A stretch of DNA of 64,000 nt from Phytophthora vignae f. sp. vignae (GCA_016169955.1 JABJUM010000071.1:186001-250000), one strand, 5' to 3'; shown: positions 1-11,838, numbered from the stretch's first letter. Numbers and translations: made by a program. Notes: a model not told the origin generated them from the letters alone.

Positions 1-617
1 CGGTGCTTCTCCGACGCAGTTTTCGGCAGACCCCAACTCCGGTCCTTCTGCTGTCATGAGAAACCTTCACAAAGTGTTGCCACCGCCAAAAGATGGCGTC
101 TATTACGCCGTAGTGACTGACCGCTTTTACACGTCCGTGCAGCTTGCGATGCAGTTGCTGTCACGCAATGTGTACTCAATCGGCACTGTTCAGACGAACA
201 AGAAGGGCTTTCCGCCGGCGCTGATTACGAAGGACGCCTCACGACCGGCAGACGTGGCGCGTGGGTCTGCGGTTGTCGCGGTCGCCAAATGCTGCCCACA
301 ACTCCAGGCGCTACTCTGGTGGGACCGCCTTCCAGTGTATCTACTGTCTACTGGGAGCAGCACTATGACTGAGAGCTGTGGTAAGTTTTGAGTGTTATTT
401 AGTTTTACTCTGTTTTTATGCTGACTTGGTTGTTCTGTAGGGAGACATATTCCTGGCGGCGAACGCCTCAGCATTCCCTGCCCGTCGGCGATGTGTGACT
501 ACCACCGCTGTATGGGCGGAGTCGACATTCACGATCAACTGCGCCTGCAGCGCTACTCGCTGCAACAAGCGGTGCGCTGTCGGAAATTTTACAAAACCGT
601 CTTCTTGGGGCTTGTGG

Positions 618-1722
618 TGTGGTGTAGGGAACATCAAGTTTTGTGTCACACTCCAAGGCTGCAGTGGAACAACGTACCAGAAGCCACGTACTACTCGGCG
701 GGATGACCATCCGCCGAGCTCAGCGGACAAGAATGTGCTGACGGATTGAACTCGGCTGATGGCGTCGGAGACTCAGACACACTGGCCCCGATATGGTGAC
801 ACGGGGCAGGCCCAGTGGTGAAGACCGAGCCGAGTTCAGGAAGACCCTGGACACGCTCAGCCGAGATCATGGGGAGTTCAAGCCGCCGAGCTCGGCTAAA
901 CGGTACCGCGTACCGTCCCGATACAGTAACCGGGTCCGATGGAGTCCGGGAGTCGCCCAGTCGAGTCCAAGGGTCGCTCCGCCGAGTTCGCTGTGTTATC
1001 CGGACACTTTATCCGGCTCAGCCGAGTTCGAAGGATTATCCGGACAGCTTATCCGGATCGACCGAGCTCAAGCGTCGCCGAGCTCAGCGAAGGGTCGGCC
1101 GAGATCCAAAACCGCCCACTTTCATCAGATATTTGTATAGGAGCTTAGGAATAGTGGAGGCGCCCCTTCAGGGCACCCGACAGAGATAACCAACAACAGA
1201 GCAGAATTTTCTAGGCCCACAACACGTGTACACGTTCCGGTAAGTCCCTGCACGGGGCCGGATTATGTCTGCCGCCGGTACCCGAGAGGCATAGCTTGTA
1301 GGGTACTCGGTTGGTAGCGCCAAGAGATAAGGTCGGCCCGGGTTGGGCGCGTGTCTCGCCAAGCGCGAAGGAAAAGTCTCGCCAACGCTGCGAGCCGGTG
1401 TTCCCGTACGTCCCGGGCACTGATTGCTGAGTCGAGAAGCCTTTGCTCTCGGCGACCCGTAAAAGCGCTCCGTGCGCCGTCGTCCATCCTTTGGTGGAGG
1501 GCACGGGATTTCTAATTCCGGAGTCAGGTAACTCAGCTGGCTGCCGAGATTGACTGGCTTGGGGTACTTGGTCTCGGCAAGAACGAGCCACCACTGTCCC
1601 GGAAGGGCCGAACCGCTGGAGGACATCTCAGCGCAGGCCAACAAGGCCGACTAGCTCGGCTGTTGTTGTGTTTGTAGCTAGAGTGCCACATCTGACGATT
1701 TTGTGCGTGCTACTACACCACA
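618..1722 (+). repeat. 5' LTR of the non-autonomous element
   Basis: 1105 bp, TGTGGTGTAG to CTACACCACA. It carries many GCCGAG-type hexamers and an AT-rich ATATTTGTATAGG box near 1127-1140 that also occurs in the solo LTR at 56189. It is a plausible U3/R promoter region, but no transcript evidence exists here. Reading frames inside it (for example 793-1140 and 1168-1644 minus) recur identically in the 3' LTR and look non-coding. Confidence 0.88.
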
Positions 1723-1724
1723 AC

Positions 1725-1742
1725 TGGTGCCGCGACCCGGGA
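1725..1742 (+). other. Primer-binding site candidate
   Basis: TGGTGCCGCGACCCGGGA begins 2 bp after the left LTR. The leading TGG would pair with the CCA end of a tRNA and the rest resembles the 3' half of a tRNA acceptor and T arm. The tRNA was not identified. Confidence 0.6.
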
Positions 1743-4700
1743 GCAGGGTGGTTCGTTTTCGTTGGTACCAAGTCAACCAAGTTTCGAGTACTGAGCAAGA
1801 TGGTCAAGGGAAGATTGTCGCAAAGCTGGGCCAGCCCAGCGACGGCTGGGGGTTCGCTGCTCACGAAGCTGAACTCAGCTGGCGGAAGGATCGCCGAAAT
1901 GACGATGGAAGTGGTCCCAACCGTTCGGTTTGGCGACGACAGTACCCAAGACCGAGGAAGAGATGGGGGTATTGGAGATTGTGAAGAAGAATTGAAGAAA
2001 GCCGAGTTGCTCAGCGGGATAGCTGAGTTCTCGCTGCATGTTGGGCGCATGGAGGAACCTCGACGAGCCCAACAAAACCTCGCAGCCGAGCTCGGTGACG
2101 ATGCGGACGACGACAGTCAAGACGTCGCTCCAGGGGACCGCCCGCCCCTGATACAACGAGCGACGGGGGCATCAAGCACGAAATGCCCGAGTTTGGATTC
2201 GATGCCGAACGTCTCGTGGGAAACCTTTCCACACGACTAGGGGTAATCGAAGGAATTGGAAACCCGTCTGCAAATGGTGCAAGTTGCAGATGAGGTCTAA
2301 GGCTATTGCACCAAAATGATGACCCGCCGACTCAGTGAAGACAGCAGGCTGGGTCGAGTTGAAGAATGATACTGCGTCAACTGTATGGATTATATGAATT
2401 ACATGATATCGAAATGGAGTGAGCGAAGATGGAGCTGGAAAGCAAGAAGCCCATTCGCCGGGTAGCGTTGGAGTCGGCGCGGTCGCCACAGCCACCAAGC
2501 CGATGGAATTCGCATCTCGGATCGAGTCTCAGCCGAGTTGCCGAGCTAAGCGATTGAGCCCAGCGGGTTGATGATGACCCAGTGAAGGCGTTGAGGGAGG
2601 TGACGGTGCGTCTGCACAGATTGAGCGAGTCCGCCGTCGATGCCGAAGCTGTGTCGACTCATCACTGGGTCCGTGAACACGCTACGAACTGGGGCACTGT
2701 GTATAATTTGCGGCGGTACGATTGACACCCTTGGGTTCGACCGCCAAGGCCTCCGACCAAGTCGGTGAACGATCTTCCCGTTGTGCGCTCAAGCTGAGTT
2801 GGAACGCAGGTGTGCTGACGCGAAGCTGTGCGGGCATGGGGCCACGCTCAAGCAGGAAAGCCGAAGCGAAGTCGAGCTCGCACGATTTTCCAGTGAGGCC
2901 GTAATCGCACCAAGTTTGCCGAGAGGCGACTAGCTGAGTCGGTCGATGCGCGGTCGAGGTGAACAAACCGAAGTTGCAAGCAAAGCTGGACTTGAGCAGA
3001 GCTCAGCGGAGGCAGGCTGGGCAGGCGCATAGCCGAGAATGTCAGTGTACCAGCGATCTCGAAGGAAGCCGAGTTGATCCGTAGCTGCGCAGAAGCAGAT
3101 ACCTGGTTTGAAGATGGACTCTGACTTCAATCGATCCGACGTAGGGCTACCGCCGAGTTCAACTGCGGTCAGCCTGAAGCCGAATCGGTGAAACCGCCGA
3201 GTCACGGCGTCGCAAAAGTGTATCCAACACCCAAAGCTGGACTGAAGAGGAATGGATTCCACGCGGTCGCGGTCTTATTCGCATTGAGCCAGCATGAGCA
3301 GAGCTTGGGTCAGGGATCGATCATAGCCGAGTCGAAACACCCCTTCAAAGCGCTGATACCTCCGCGAAGGGACTGAGCTGGTAAGGCAGCCAGCTGTGTC
3401 GTTCGCTCAGCCGATCTTGCCTATCACCTTGCTGAACTGGGCGAAGTTGAAGCGGAACCCAGTCCAGGTGAACATGAAGTCGAGTTTGGCCGGGGTTGAT
3501 TCGTGGCAGAGCCACAGAACATGGGGATCCAGTGGCGCCTAGTCGAATTGCAGCACGTGATTGTCTCGAATCCGAGCTGAATCGGGATCAGGTACAAGTG
3601 CAGCCGAGGTCAGCACCAACTGAGTTGACCCACAGTCAAGCTGAAGTCGAGATGCGTTCGAGCATAGCCGAGTTGAAGCGAGACAATGCTCTCGGGGTGG
3701 AAGTTGTTTGACACCGAGATGTCGTGAAGCCGAGTTCAGCCAAGCCGGAACGGAGCCGAGTTCGAGTAACGCTTCGAAGAAGCGCTGGTCATTTGATTGG
3801 AGCCGATTGAAGGGCAACCTTGCTGAAGCAGAGCTACCATCAAGTTGGTCCACCTCGCGTCCAGTTCCAGTGGGAGCGCATGCATCTCGGTCTAGTGCCC
3901 GGTTCTCGTTGGATTCAGCCGAGACGAAGTAGGTCGCGCCGACGTTATGCGCAGCCGAGTCCGAGCAGAGCTGAGCTGATCTAAAGCGAGACCGAGATCG
4001 CGCTGCGTCCGAATGTCGCGCTCGCATTGGGTTGCTGCGAAGCCGAGAACATTGGAGTACGATCACGCTGGAATGGGAGGTCAAGTTGCAGCAGTGCCGC
4101 GTGTTGGATGGCGCCAATCAGTGTACTCACTTCAACGGAAGGAAACACTGGGCTGAGTTGCGGTGCGCCGAGCTCCAGTGAGATCGCATCTTCGGAAGTT
4201 CGCCGAGATGAGCGCTGGTAAACGCACCGAGTTTCGATTGGAGCGCGTTCATGCCGAGTTCGAGGAGGTACAGCCGAGCTGAGTCTGAACATACTTCACA
4301 GCTGAACCGAAGATATCGAATTTGAACTGAGCTTGAACGCAGCCGAGTTCGCGGCGAGGCAGATTGGAATGTGACCGAATGAAGTGCTGCCCCAGTCGAG
4401 TTTGCCCACCACCAAGTCGATCCCAGTCGGGGTAAGCTGGTCTAACAGAGCTGGAGAGATGCTGAAGTCAAAGTCCATGGACCACTGAGCCCAGCTCGAC
4501 CGGTTCAGGACAACTCGACTGGAGCATCAATCTCATCAGGATCGCCTTGTTCTCCTACGCCATGATACAACAACAGTGAGAGTTAGCTCAACACACCAAG
4601 GCGAGTTGGACAAACACTTACCAGGCTAGTCGAGTCCATCAAGCGGATGCTGTGTTCAAGTCCAGCCGAGTTCAAGAAGGGCAGCGGATAGCAGGACAGC

Positions 4701-5443
4701 CGAGTTCGGGCACGGCTGAGTTCAACTTGCTGCTGCACTTCTCGTCAATAAGCTCAGCTGAGTTGGATTTCGAGCTCAGCGCGGCCCGATCGGGGAAGCG
4801 TTCCTTGACACGCCGAGTTCGCGGTGGCTTGTATCCTGCCAAGACAACTATCAGGCTCCACTCGACGCACCGCAACGAGAGGCAGATGCTTGCCTGATCA
4901 GCCGAGTTGCTGGCAGCATCCATGGCTACTCTGGGGTAATACCGACGAAGCCGAGCATCACTGTCTCCGTCAGCATGAATCGAGCACTTCCCAGACACCG
5001 GCATCGCCTACTTGCTTGGTTGCGGCAGGCCCAACAGCACCGCTAGTACTCTGAGCTTCGACAGGGGCAGCAGCCAACTCCGTATGACCCAATTCAGGCT
5101 ACCGGCTGCCACGTTGAGACGACCATCCACGCTGATTCGCTGTTGAAGTGATCCGACGGTGAGGCTTGGCGCGAGCGACAGGGGCATCTACATGTGCACA
5201 GACACATGGGGCGCGGAGTCCACACATCAGACAAGGGCTACACCAAAGATCAAGGTTCAAGCAGGTCTCACCTTCACGGAACGAGGTCCTCGAGCTGGCG
5301 TTGCGGCCGCTTCTGGCCGCTCGAATTCGGGAAATGCGAACTCAGAGTGAATACGACAGATCTGATTGGACGAAATCAAGCGTGCGACACATCCAGTTGG
5401 CCAGGCCACTCACCACTCCGGCTCGTAGCATGACCGGGGCAGT
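1743..5443 (+). repeat. Internal region rich in strand-biased GCCGAG motifs, no gag/pol
   Basis: About 27 copies of GCCGAG, often as AGCCGAGTTC or GCCGAGCTC, occur on the plus strand in 3.7 kb. Roughly one would be expected by chance. Copies are irregularly spaced and fall in all frames, so this is neither a simple tandem repeat nor a peptide repeat. Short open frames here show no retroviral domain. An open frame from the 5' LTR to 2240 could be a gag relic but has no recognisable motif. Confidence 0.6.
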
Positions 5444-6548
5444 TGTGGTGTAGGGAACATCAAGTTTTGTGTCACACTCCAAGGCTGCAGTGGAACAACG
5501 TACCAGAAGCCACGTACTACTCGGCGGGATGACCATCCGCCGAGCTCAGCGGACAAGAATGTGCTGACGGATTGAACTCGGCTGATGGCGTCGGAGACTC
5601 AGACACACTGGCCCCGATATGGTGACACGGGGCAGGCCCAGTGGTGAAGACCGAGCCGAGTTCAGGAAGACCCTGGACACGCTCAGCCGAGATCATGGGG
5701 AGTTCAAGCCGCCGAGCTCGGCTAAACGGTACCGCGTACCGTCCCGATACAGTAACCGGGTCCGATGGAGTCCGGGAGTCGCCCAGTCGAGTCCAAGGGT
5801 CGCTCCGCCGAGTTCGCTGTGTTATCCGGACACTTTATCCGGCTCAGCCGAGTTCGAAGGATTATCCGGACAGCTTATCCGGATCGACCGAGCTCAAGCG
5901 TCGCCGAGCTCAGCGAAGGGTCGGCCGAGATCCAAAACCGCCCACTTTCATCAGATATTTGTATAGGAGCTTAGGAATAGTGGAGGCGCCCCTTCAGGGC
6001 ACCCGACAGAGATAACCAACAACAGAGCAGAATTTTCTAGGCCCACAACACGTGTACACGTTCCGGTAAGTCCCTGCACGGGGCCGGATTATGTCTGCCG
6101 CCGGTACCCGAGAGGCATAGCTTGTAGGGTACTCGGTTGGTAGCGCCAAGAGATAAGGTCGGCCCGGGTTGGGCGCGTGTCTCGCCAAGCGCGAAGGAAA
6201 AGTCTCGCCAACGCTGCGAGCCGGTGTTCCCGTACGTCCCGGGCACTGATTGCTGAGTCGAGAAGCCTTTGCTCTCGGCGACCCGTAAAAGCGCTCCGTG
6301 CGCCGTCGTCCATCCTTTGGTGGAGGGCACGGGATTTCTAATTCCGGAGTCAGGTAACTCAGCTGGCTGCCGAGATTGACTGGCTTGGGGTACTTGGTCT
6401 CGGCAAGAACGAGCCACCACTGTCCCGGAAGGGCCGAACCGCTGGAGGACATCTCAGCGCAGGCCAACAAGGCCGACTAGCTCGGCTGTTGTTGTGTTTG
6501 TAGCTAGAGTGCCACATCTGACGATTTTGTGCGTGCTACTACACCACA
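5444..6548 (+). repeat. 3' LTR of the non-autonomous element
   Basis: Copy of 618-1722 at a constant offset of 4826 bp with no difference seen. It is followed directly by the second GTGG target-duplication copy and the resumed piggyBac coding sequence. The preceding bases (GACCGGGGCAGT) form only a weak polypurine tract. Confidence 0.88.
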
Positions 6549-7305
6549 GTGGACATGGCGATGGTCAATTCATTCATCGTCTACCGCGAATACAAGAAGC
6601 AGCAAGGCGAGAAGGCCCCTGACCATGCCGAATTCCTGGAGGAACTGCAGGCGCAGCTCCTGCAAGTCACGAGTGCAGATTTGGCTGATGAGGTATGTAC
6701 AACATGTATCGTATCATACATGTCCTACATGTTGTATATATGTCTAACAATGTAAGAATGCTGATTTACAGTGCCCTCAGCAAGACCCATCGAATCCCAG
6801 TGGCCAAGGGCCAAGCAGCCACAAGCTAGTGGAGTTTCCAGAGTGGGTGCAGATCCGCGAGGGCGTGCGCAAGCGACCGCAGCACCAATGTAAGGTCTGT
6901 TCAATCAGAAAGAAGAAAGTGGGTGAGCGTCGAGCAACGCGCTTCTATTGCGAAACATGCAGTGAGGGCAATAGACGGTAAGTGCTACGTGTATACGGCA
7001 TACGGCTGGTGTGTTGCTACTAACTACGTCTATTATGGTTAGTGTCTACCTTTGTGATCGCATTCGCCCCGAACACTACTCCGGTAATCGCCTGACATGC
7101 CACCAAATTTGGCACGACATGTGGAAGAACGGCGAGGAGCGACCACCCCCGCGCGTCGGCCGTGACATTCAAATGCGGGCCCTTGGGAAGAAACGCCGTG
7201 GCAGTCGCACCCAAAGTGCAAGCGGTGCTGAGGCGCCAGAGCAAGAAGAAGCCAAGCAAGATGAAGAGGCCGAGCAGGAAGAGGAGGTCGAGCAGGTGGA
7301 CGAGC

Positions 7306-7455
7306 AGGAGGAGGAGGAGGAGGAGGAGGAGGAGGAGGAGGAGGAGGAGGAGGAGGAGGAGGAGGAGGAGGAGGAGGAGGAGGAGGAGGCCGAGCAGCAG
7401 CAGGAGGAGGCCGAGCAGCAGCAGGAGGAGGCCGAGCAGCAGCAGGAGGAGGCCG
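7306..7455 (+). repeat. GAG-triplet microsatellite and 24-bp minisatellite in coding sequence
   Basis: A long (GAG)n tract is followed by repeats of GAGGCCGAGCAGCAGCAG type. In frame it encodes poly-Glu and then AEQQQEE repeats, ending at a TAG stop at 7458-7460. It forms the acidic tail of the piggyBac protein. The antisense poly-Pro frame is a shadow. Confidence 0.85.
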
Positions 7456-7932
7456 AGTAGGAGTAGGAGAATGATGAAGAAGAAGTGGATGAGACAGCAG
7501 AGTAGGAGGAGGGAGTGGCAGCAGCTGGAGAGCTGACCGAGGAAACGGAGGACTAGGAAAGGGCATTTTGGTTTGCGGTAGGAAGAGCAGCTAAGTTTTT
7601 ACACGTTTTGGTTTGCAATCAATGATTGCATTTTACATAGTCTGGAACTTTTGTCTGTGCTTTGCGCGGTCCCGATAAAAAGGCCTACTTATGATGTAGG
7701 ATATACCCCCTGTCGGCTGGCCAAGGGCGACCGTGGGTGGATTTGGCAACATGTATGTACATGGCAGTGCAACTACAATCGGCAACTTTGCAGCTGTTTA
7801 GGAAGGTACATCGTACTTATCGCAGGCAATACTAAAAACAAATACGCATCTCCTTAACAAGTTGTATACAGCTTTAACAAGTAGTATATTGGTCACAGCC
7901 AGGACCCGAAAAACGCCGCGAGTGCGGGGGGG

Positions 7933-7936
7933 TTAA
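7933..7936 (+). other. TTAA site, candidate 3' boundary of the piggyBac element
   Basis: A G-run (7926-7932) is followed at once by TTAA, as expected for piggyBac ends (terminal GGG abutting the TTAA target). The 5' terminus lies outside the window, so the inverted repeat cannot be checked. 7461-7932 would be the element's 3' untranslated part; no gene is seen in it. Confidence 0.4.
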
Positions 7937-8786
7937 CTTCACCGGGACCTATAAATTGGTTTTCGAGTCTTAAAATAAGACCCCGATCTTAATGCCACCC
8001 ATACAAAACTGAAGAGTCGCCGTATTAAAAGATTGCACCAAACCTGAATGTGAATTTCACAGCCTTATAAGACTCGCTTTAGAACTCACCGCTGGGAGTA
8101 AGTCGGTCTGCAGGGGTCTCAACTATAAAATTGTGGTCTCAAAGGCCTGTTACGTCTCAGGATAAGACCTCACCGCTGGAGATGCTCTAAGTACCCTTTT
8201 TTCGTTCTCAAGTCTAAAAAAACTAATACTGTAGTGCCAAATTTAATCGATTTCAGAAACCGCAATAGATGCGAAAAATAGAACCCCAGATTTGATCGTC
8301 CTATGTTTTATTGCCACACACATTTATTTAAAATCTCTACAAGGGTAAACAATTTAGAATTTAGAAATCACAATTGAGTAGTTTCCACTGCAGTGCAACG
8401 AAGGTCGGAAACGCGTTTTTCGGGTTCGACGTAAGAGAAGGCCATGTACAACGACTTCAACACACAAGATCGCATCAGGGAACGAGTCCGACAAGATGAC
8501 AAGCTCCTTCACAAGGACGACAAGTCCATGATGCTGTTAGCGGCCTCCTCGGGCTTGTTTTGTCCGTCTTGTCCCAGCGACCTGACCAACGGAAGTCTAA
8601 ATCTGGGTGCACGGTTCAAGCAGTAGTGTCGAGGAGGTCGAGTAGGTGAGCTGCTTCATTCGGTCTTTCACTCAGCGCTGAGCGATTCGACCACGTGCGC
8701 TCGCAAGTAGGCGACGTAGAATTTTTACCCATCCACCATCCCGGGGGGTGCCTCGGCTTGCCTTGCGGTTCAAGCCGCACCGAGGC
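7937..8786. other. Stretch without recognised gene
   Basis: AT-rich, with only short open frames. A small palindrome (GTCTTAAAATAAGAC, about 7967-7981) and a GC hairpin (about 8751-8786, GCCTCGG pairing with CCGAGGC) are present. No further feature can be supported. Confidence 0.4.
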
Positions 8787-9475
8787 TATTGTACTGGCAC
8801 AATGAAATGATACACCAACCTGATATTTCAGACCATAACTTTAAAACTACTTCACGCATCAAGGCAAGAAGACCCGCAATAGAAAGCTTGTAAGTTCAGC
8901 ATTGTAGACAACCACAACGTGTTGACTCCGTTAAGTTTTTAATTGAGATGAAGAAGCAAACGCCATCGCTGGAAAACGGTGCAAATCGCTATCGCAAAAC
9001 ATGTCTTGATCGCTACATCAAAGACAAAAGCACTTATACTTGTAATTCCCCTGCAAATGCGCAGCTTGTACGGCAGCGCGTTATACAAGCAAGTTCTCAT
9101 GAGCAATAGCTGCGCCGAGTGAACTCCACACGAGGTTCATTGTGCCTCCAACGGTGGTGTTGCCACCACTCCAACGTGCATAAAAGAATCATAAAAAGGT
9201 CATATTGAAATTAATACTATAATGTGTATGTTAAGCGCCATATGTTGACATATGGTGCGAACATAGCCTCGATTTTTTTGGCAAATCAACCGACCCAACT
9301 TTTTCGTTTAAGTGTAACGGAGCCATTCGCTTGAGTTATGTGCTTAGATAGTGTTTACTTAAAAGAGAAAACGCAGAGCTTTCCAGCAAAAAAAAACTCA
9401 TAAAAATCTGACAATTGGGTCATGAGCTATGGTCGTACAAAAGTTGGTGTATCATTTCATCGTGCCAGTACAATA
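8787..9475. mobile_element. MITE-like element with ~33-bp terminal inverted repeats, TA flanks
   Basis: The ends read TATTGTACTGGCACAATG (8787 inward) and, inverted, TATTGTACTGGCACGATG (9475 inward). The inverted repeat continues to CACCAAC and then weakly for another ~20 bp. The outermost TA on each side fits the TA duplication of Tc1/mariner-type elements. No coding sequence is inside. The outer TTGTRCTGGC resembles the termini of the larger element at 59125-62478. Confidence 0.65.
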
Positions 9476-9757
9476 CCCTCATTAACTGAAAATTAATTAA
9501 TAATGAAGCAGCTCTAGCCCCACATGGATTCTTGCACAAGAGAGGAAAGCGGTCGATCCAGCTGGACTATATTATTTGTACCATTACTAAAAATGGGCGC
9601 AATTGCTAGATCTCAAAATTAGTCTCTTGAACATTCTAGAAGCCTAAAAATGTGTTTTCAATTTGGAACATCGCTCCATTATCGATCTAGTACATGTATT
9701 AATGCTGGTTCCGGAGTAAGACTAAGTTAAAGAATACATGTACTACTCTGCTCAATA

Positions 9758-9852
9758 CTACTACTAGTAGTATTAGTATTAATATTAGCATTAATATTAG
9801 TATTAATATTAGTATCAGTATCAGTATTAGTATTAGTATTAGTAGTAGATTA
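9758..9852. repeat. AGT/ATT trinucleotide-like microsatellite
   Basis: Imperfect runs of AGTATT and TACTAC units occupy about 95 bp. The Leu/Ile-rich open frame across it on the minus strand is an artefact of the repeat. Confidence 0.8.
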
Positions 9853-9920
9853 CACAGAACGCAGACTTTCAACTTGCTCCAGAGAACTAAGATTAACGAC
9901 GTTAATTTAACGTTAGCGTT

Positions 9921-11838
9921 AGTCCAAAGCAAGAACTATTCTTCGACCTATCAGCGCAATACTTACAAGTAGTATCATCATATGTATATATTATTTGGTT
10001 GACTTCAGCGCAATAGTATCATCATACGTATATTGGATCTTGGTCTGACTACACTAGCATAAGCCGTTTTTTTTCGACTTTTAGCGGCGGCCCGTGTGGA
10101 ACTTCCACAGGATGAAGGCGAAGATGGCCTGGAAGCCCACGATGTACACGATCAGGAGCAGCATGTCGCGCGTGACGTCCACGTTCTCCATGCCGTACTT
10201 GGCCAGAATTCCCTTGGCCTCCTCGGACGTCTCGTTCTCGAACTGCTTGAACACGAACGACTCGAACGAGTACGAGTGGAAGGCCACGTAGTAGCCCCAG
10301 ATCCAGTAGTCCGGGATCGAGTCGCGCGGCACCATGAAGCCCTCGCACAGCATGAACATGCCGAACACGCCCGCGCCCAGCGCGATGCCGATGATGTAGT
10401 GCGGCACCGCGGCGCCGATCACGTGCATCATGGACTCGGCCACCACGAGCGACAGGAACAGGTTGAGCAAAAAGTACTCGAACGCGTTGAGCCCCGCCAG
10501 CAGCACCACCAGCGCCGTCGACATGACCGCGATGAGGAAGATGCCCGGCAGCGTGGCCAGAAAGTTGGCGCACACGTAGCTCACGACGCTCAGCGAGCTG
10601 TTGGCGCGCTCGCGGGCGAACACGGCGCGCTGCTCGATGAAGAAGGGCAGCACGGCCACCGACATGAACACCAGGAACGCCTGCACGTAGAACAGCATCG
10701 GGATCAGATCCTCCTCGGTGAGATCATCGTTCGTGCTCAGGTACATGGTGCCGACCATGAAGCTCAGGCAGAAGTACATGAACAGCCGGATCCAGTAGAT
10801 GCCCGGGTTGCGGATGTTGTTGAGCGTGTTGCGGTACATGAGCACGCCGAACTGGCGCAGCGACGACGGCGACGGCTGCTCGATGTCCGGCAGGTGCTGC
10901 AGCGTCTTGCGGTCGCCCTCGATCTTGGCAGCCAGCTCCTTGCGGGTCTCGCTCTGCGCGTACGACTGCACCATCTTGGGCACGTCCGCGTGGTCCTCGA
11001 AGTCTGTGTTGACCAGACTGATGAAGTACTCGGCCGGGTTCATGTACTGCGGACAGTCGTGGCCGGCCGAGGCGAACTGCGGGATCATCTTAACCCGGGG
11101 CCCGCAGTACACCGTTTGGCCGGCCGACAGCACGACCACGTTGGTAAACATGTCGTAGACCAGCGACGACGGCTGGTGGATCGTGCACACGATGGTCTTG
11201 CCCTCGGCGCAGAGCTTCACGATGAACTTCATGACGTTGTGTGTGGCACTCGAGTCCAGGCCGCTCGTGGGCTCGTCCAGGATGAGGATGCTCGGGTTCG
11301 ACAGCAGCTCGATGGCGATGCTAAGACGGCGCTTCTGGCCGCCCGACAGCCCCTTGCGGAAGATGTCGCCCACCAGTGTGTGGCGGCACGTGGCCAGACC
11401 CATGGCCTCCACCACATCGTCCACGCGGGCCTCGATCTGCTTGGACGTGACGCTGTTGGGCAGGCTGAGCTTGGCGGCCATGCGCATGGTCTCCAGCACC
11501 GTGAAGGAGCCGAGCAGCGAGTCCTCCTGGGCCACGTAGCTCGTCACGGCGCGGAACGTCTTGGTCACGCGGGCCTCGCCGTTGAGCTCGATGTCGCCCG
11601 TGACGTCTCCGGAGCTGATGCGGTCGGCCAGCAGGTCCACGAGCGTGGTCTTGCCGGAGCCGGACGGGCCCATGATGGCCGTGAGCTCTCCGGGCGCGCA
11701 GCGGCCGCTGACATGGTCCAGGATGGTCTTCTTGCCGTCGGGCGCGTCGGCCGTCTTGCGGCAGGCCACCGAGTAGCTGAGGTTGTTCCAGCTGAGCACG
11801 CACGGGTTGGTGAGGTGCTGGTAAGACGGTTCGGGCTT
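9921..11838 (-). repeat. Left arm of a ~1.9 kb inverted duplication
   Basis: Covers codons 27 to the stop of the minus-strand ABCG gene plus its 3' flank. It matches 13417-15278 in reverse orientation with no coding difference seen. In the 3' flank this arm carries an extra ~55 bp containing a partial duplication of ATGATGATACT and ATTGCGCTGA. Confidence 0.9.

Larger units (their letters stand above)
618..6548 (+). mobile_element. Non-autonomous LTR retrotransposon inserted in the piggyBac gene
   Basis: Two 1105-bp direct repeats (618-1722 and 5444-6548) bound a 3.7 kb internal region. The LTRs begin TGTGGTGTAG and end CTACACCACA. The element is flanked by a 4-bp target duplication GTGG (614-617 and 6549-6552). 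A primer-binding-site-like sequence starting TGG lies 2 bp inside the left LTR, which sets the orientation as plus. No gag, protease, reverse transcriptase or integrase motif is visible inside, so movement must have depended on an autonomous partner. I see no difference between the LTRs by eye, which implies a very recent insertion. The class resembles LARD-type elements but is shorter. A solo LTR with the same ends lies at 55869-56826. Confidence 0.88.
2..7460 (+). pseudogene. piggyBac-like transposase gene, 5' end outside window, split by an LTR element
   Basis: Cut-and-paste DNA transposase of the DDE_Tnp_1_7 (piggyBac) family. The reading frame is open from base 2, so the N-terminus lies upstream. 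Visible exons are 2-380, 441-617, 6553-6692, 6772-6977 and 7043-7460, separated by GT-AG introns at 381-440, 6693-6771 and 6978-7042 plus the LTR insertion 618-6548. The second catalytic Asp is in VVTDRFYTS (about 115-140) and the third in GGVDIHDQL (about 510-540). The MAMVNSFIVY block lies just after the insertion (6555-6590). A C-terminal Cys-rich zinc ribbon (QCKVCS, YCETCS, YLCD, LTCHQIW) spans 6885-7120, followed by a Glu-rich tail. Removing the LTR element and one GTGG copy keeps the frame open through every exon, so the gene was apparently intact when hit. Confidence 0.85.

Noticed and set aside
793..1644. Open frames inside the LTR (repeated at 5619-6470)
   Set aside because: They repeat because the LTR repeats; no known domain, and frames occur on both strands.
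8751..8786. GC hairpin before the MITE as a terminator
   Set aside because: A bacterial-style terminator has no meaning here; it is just a small inverted repeat.
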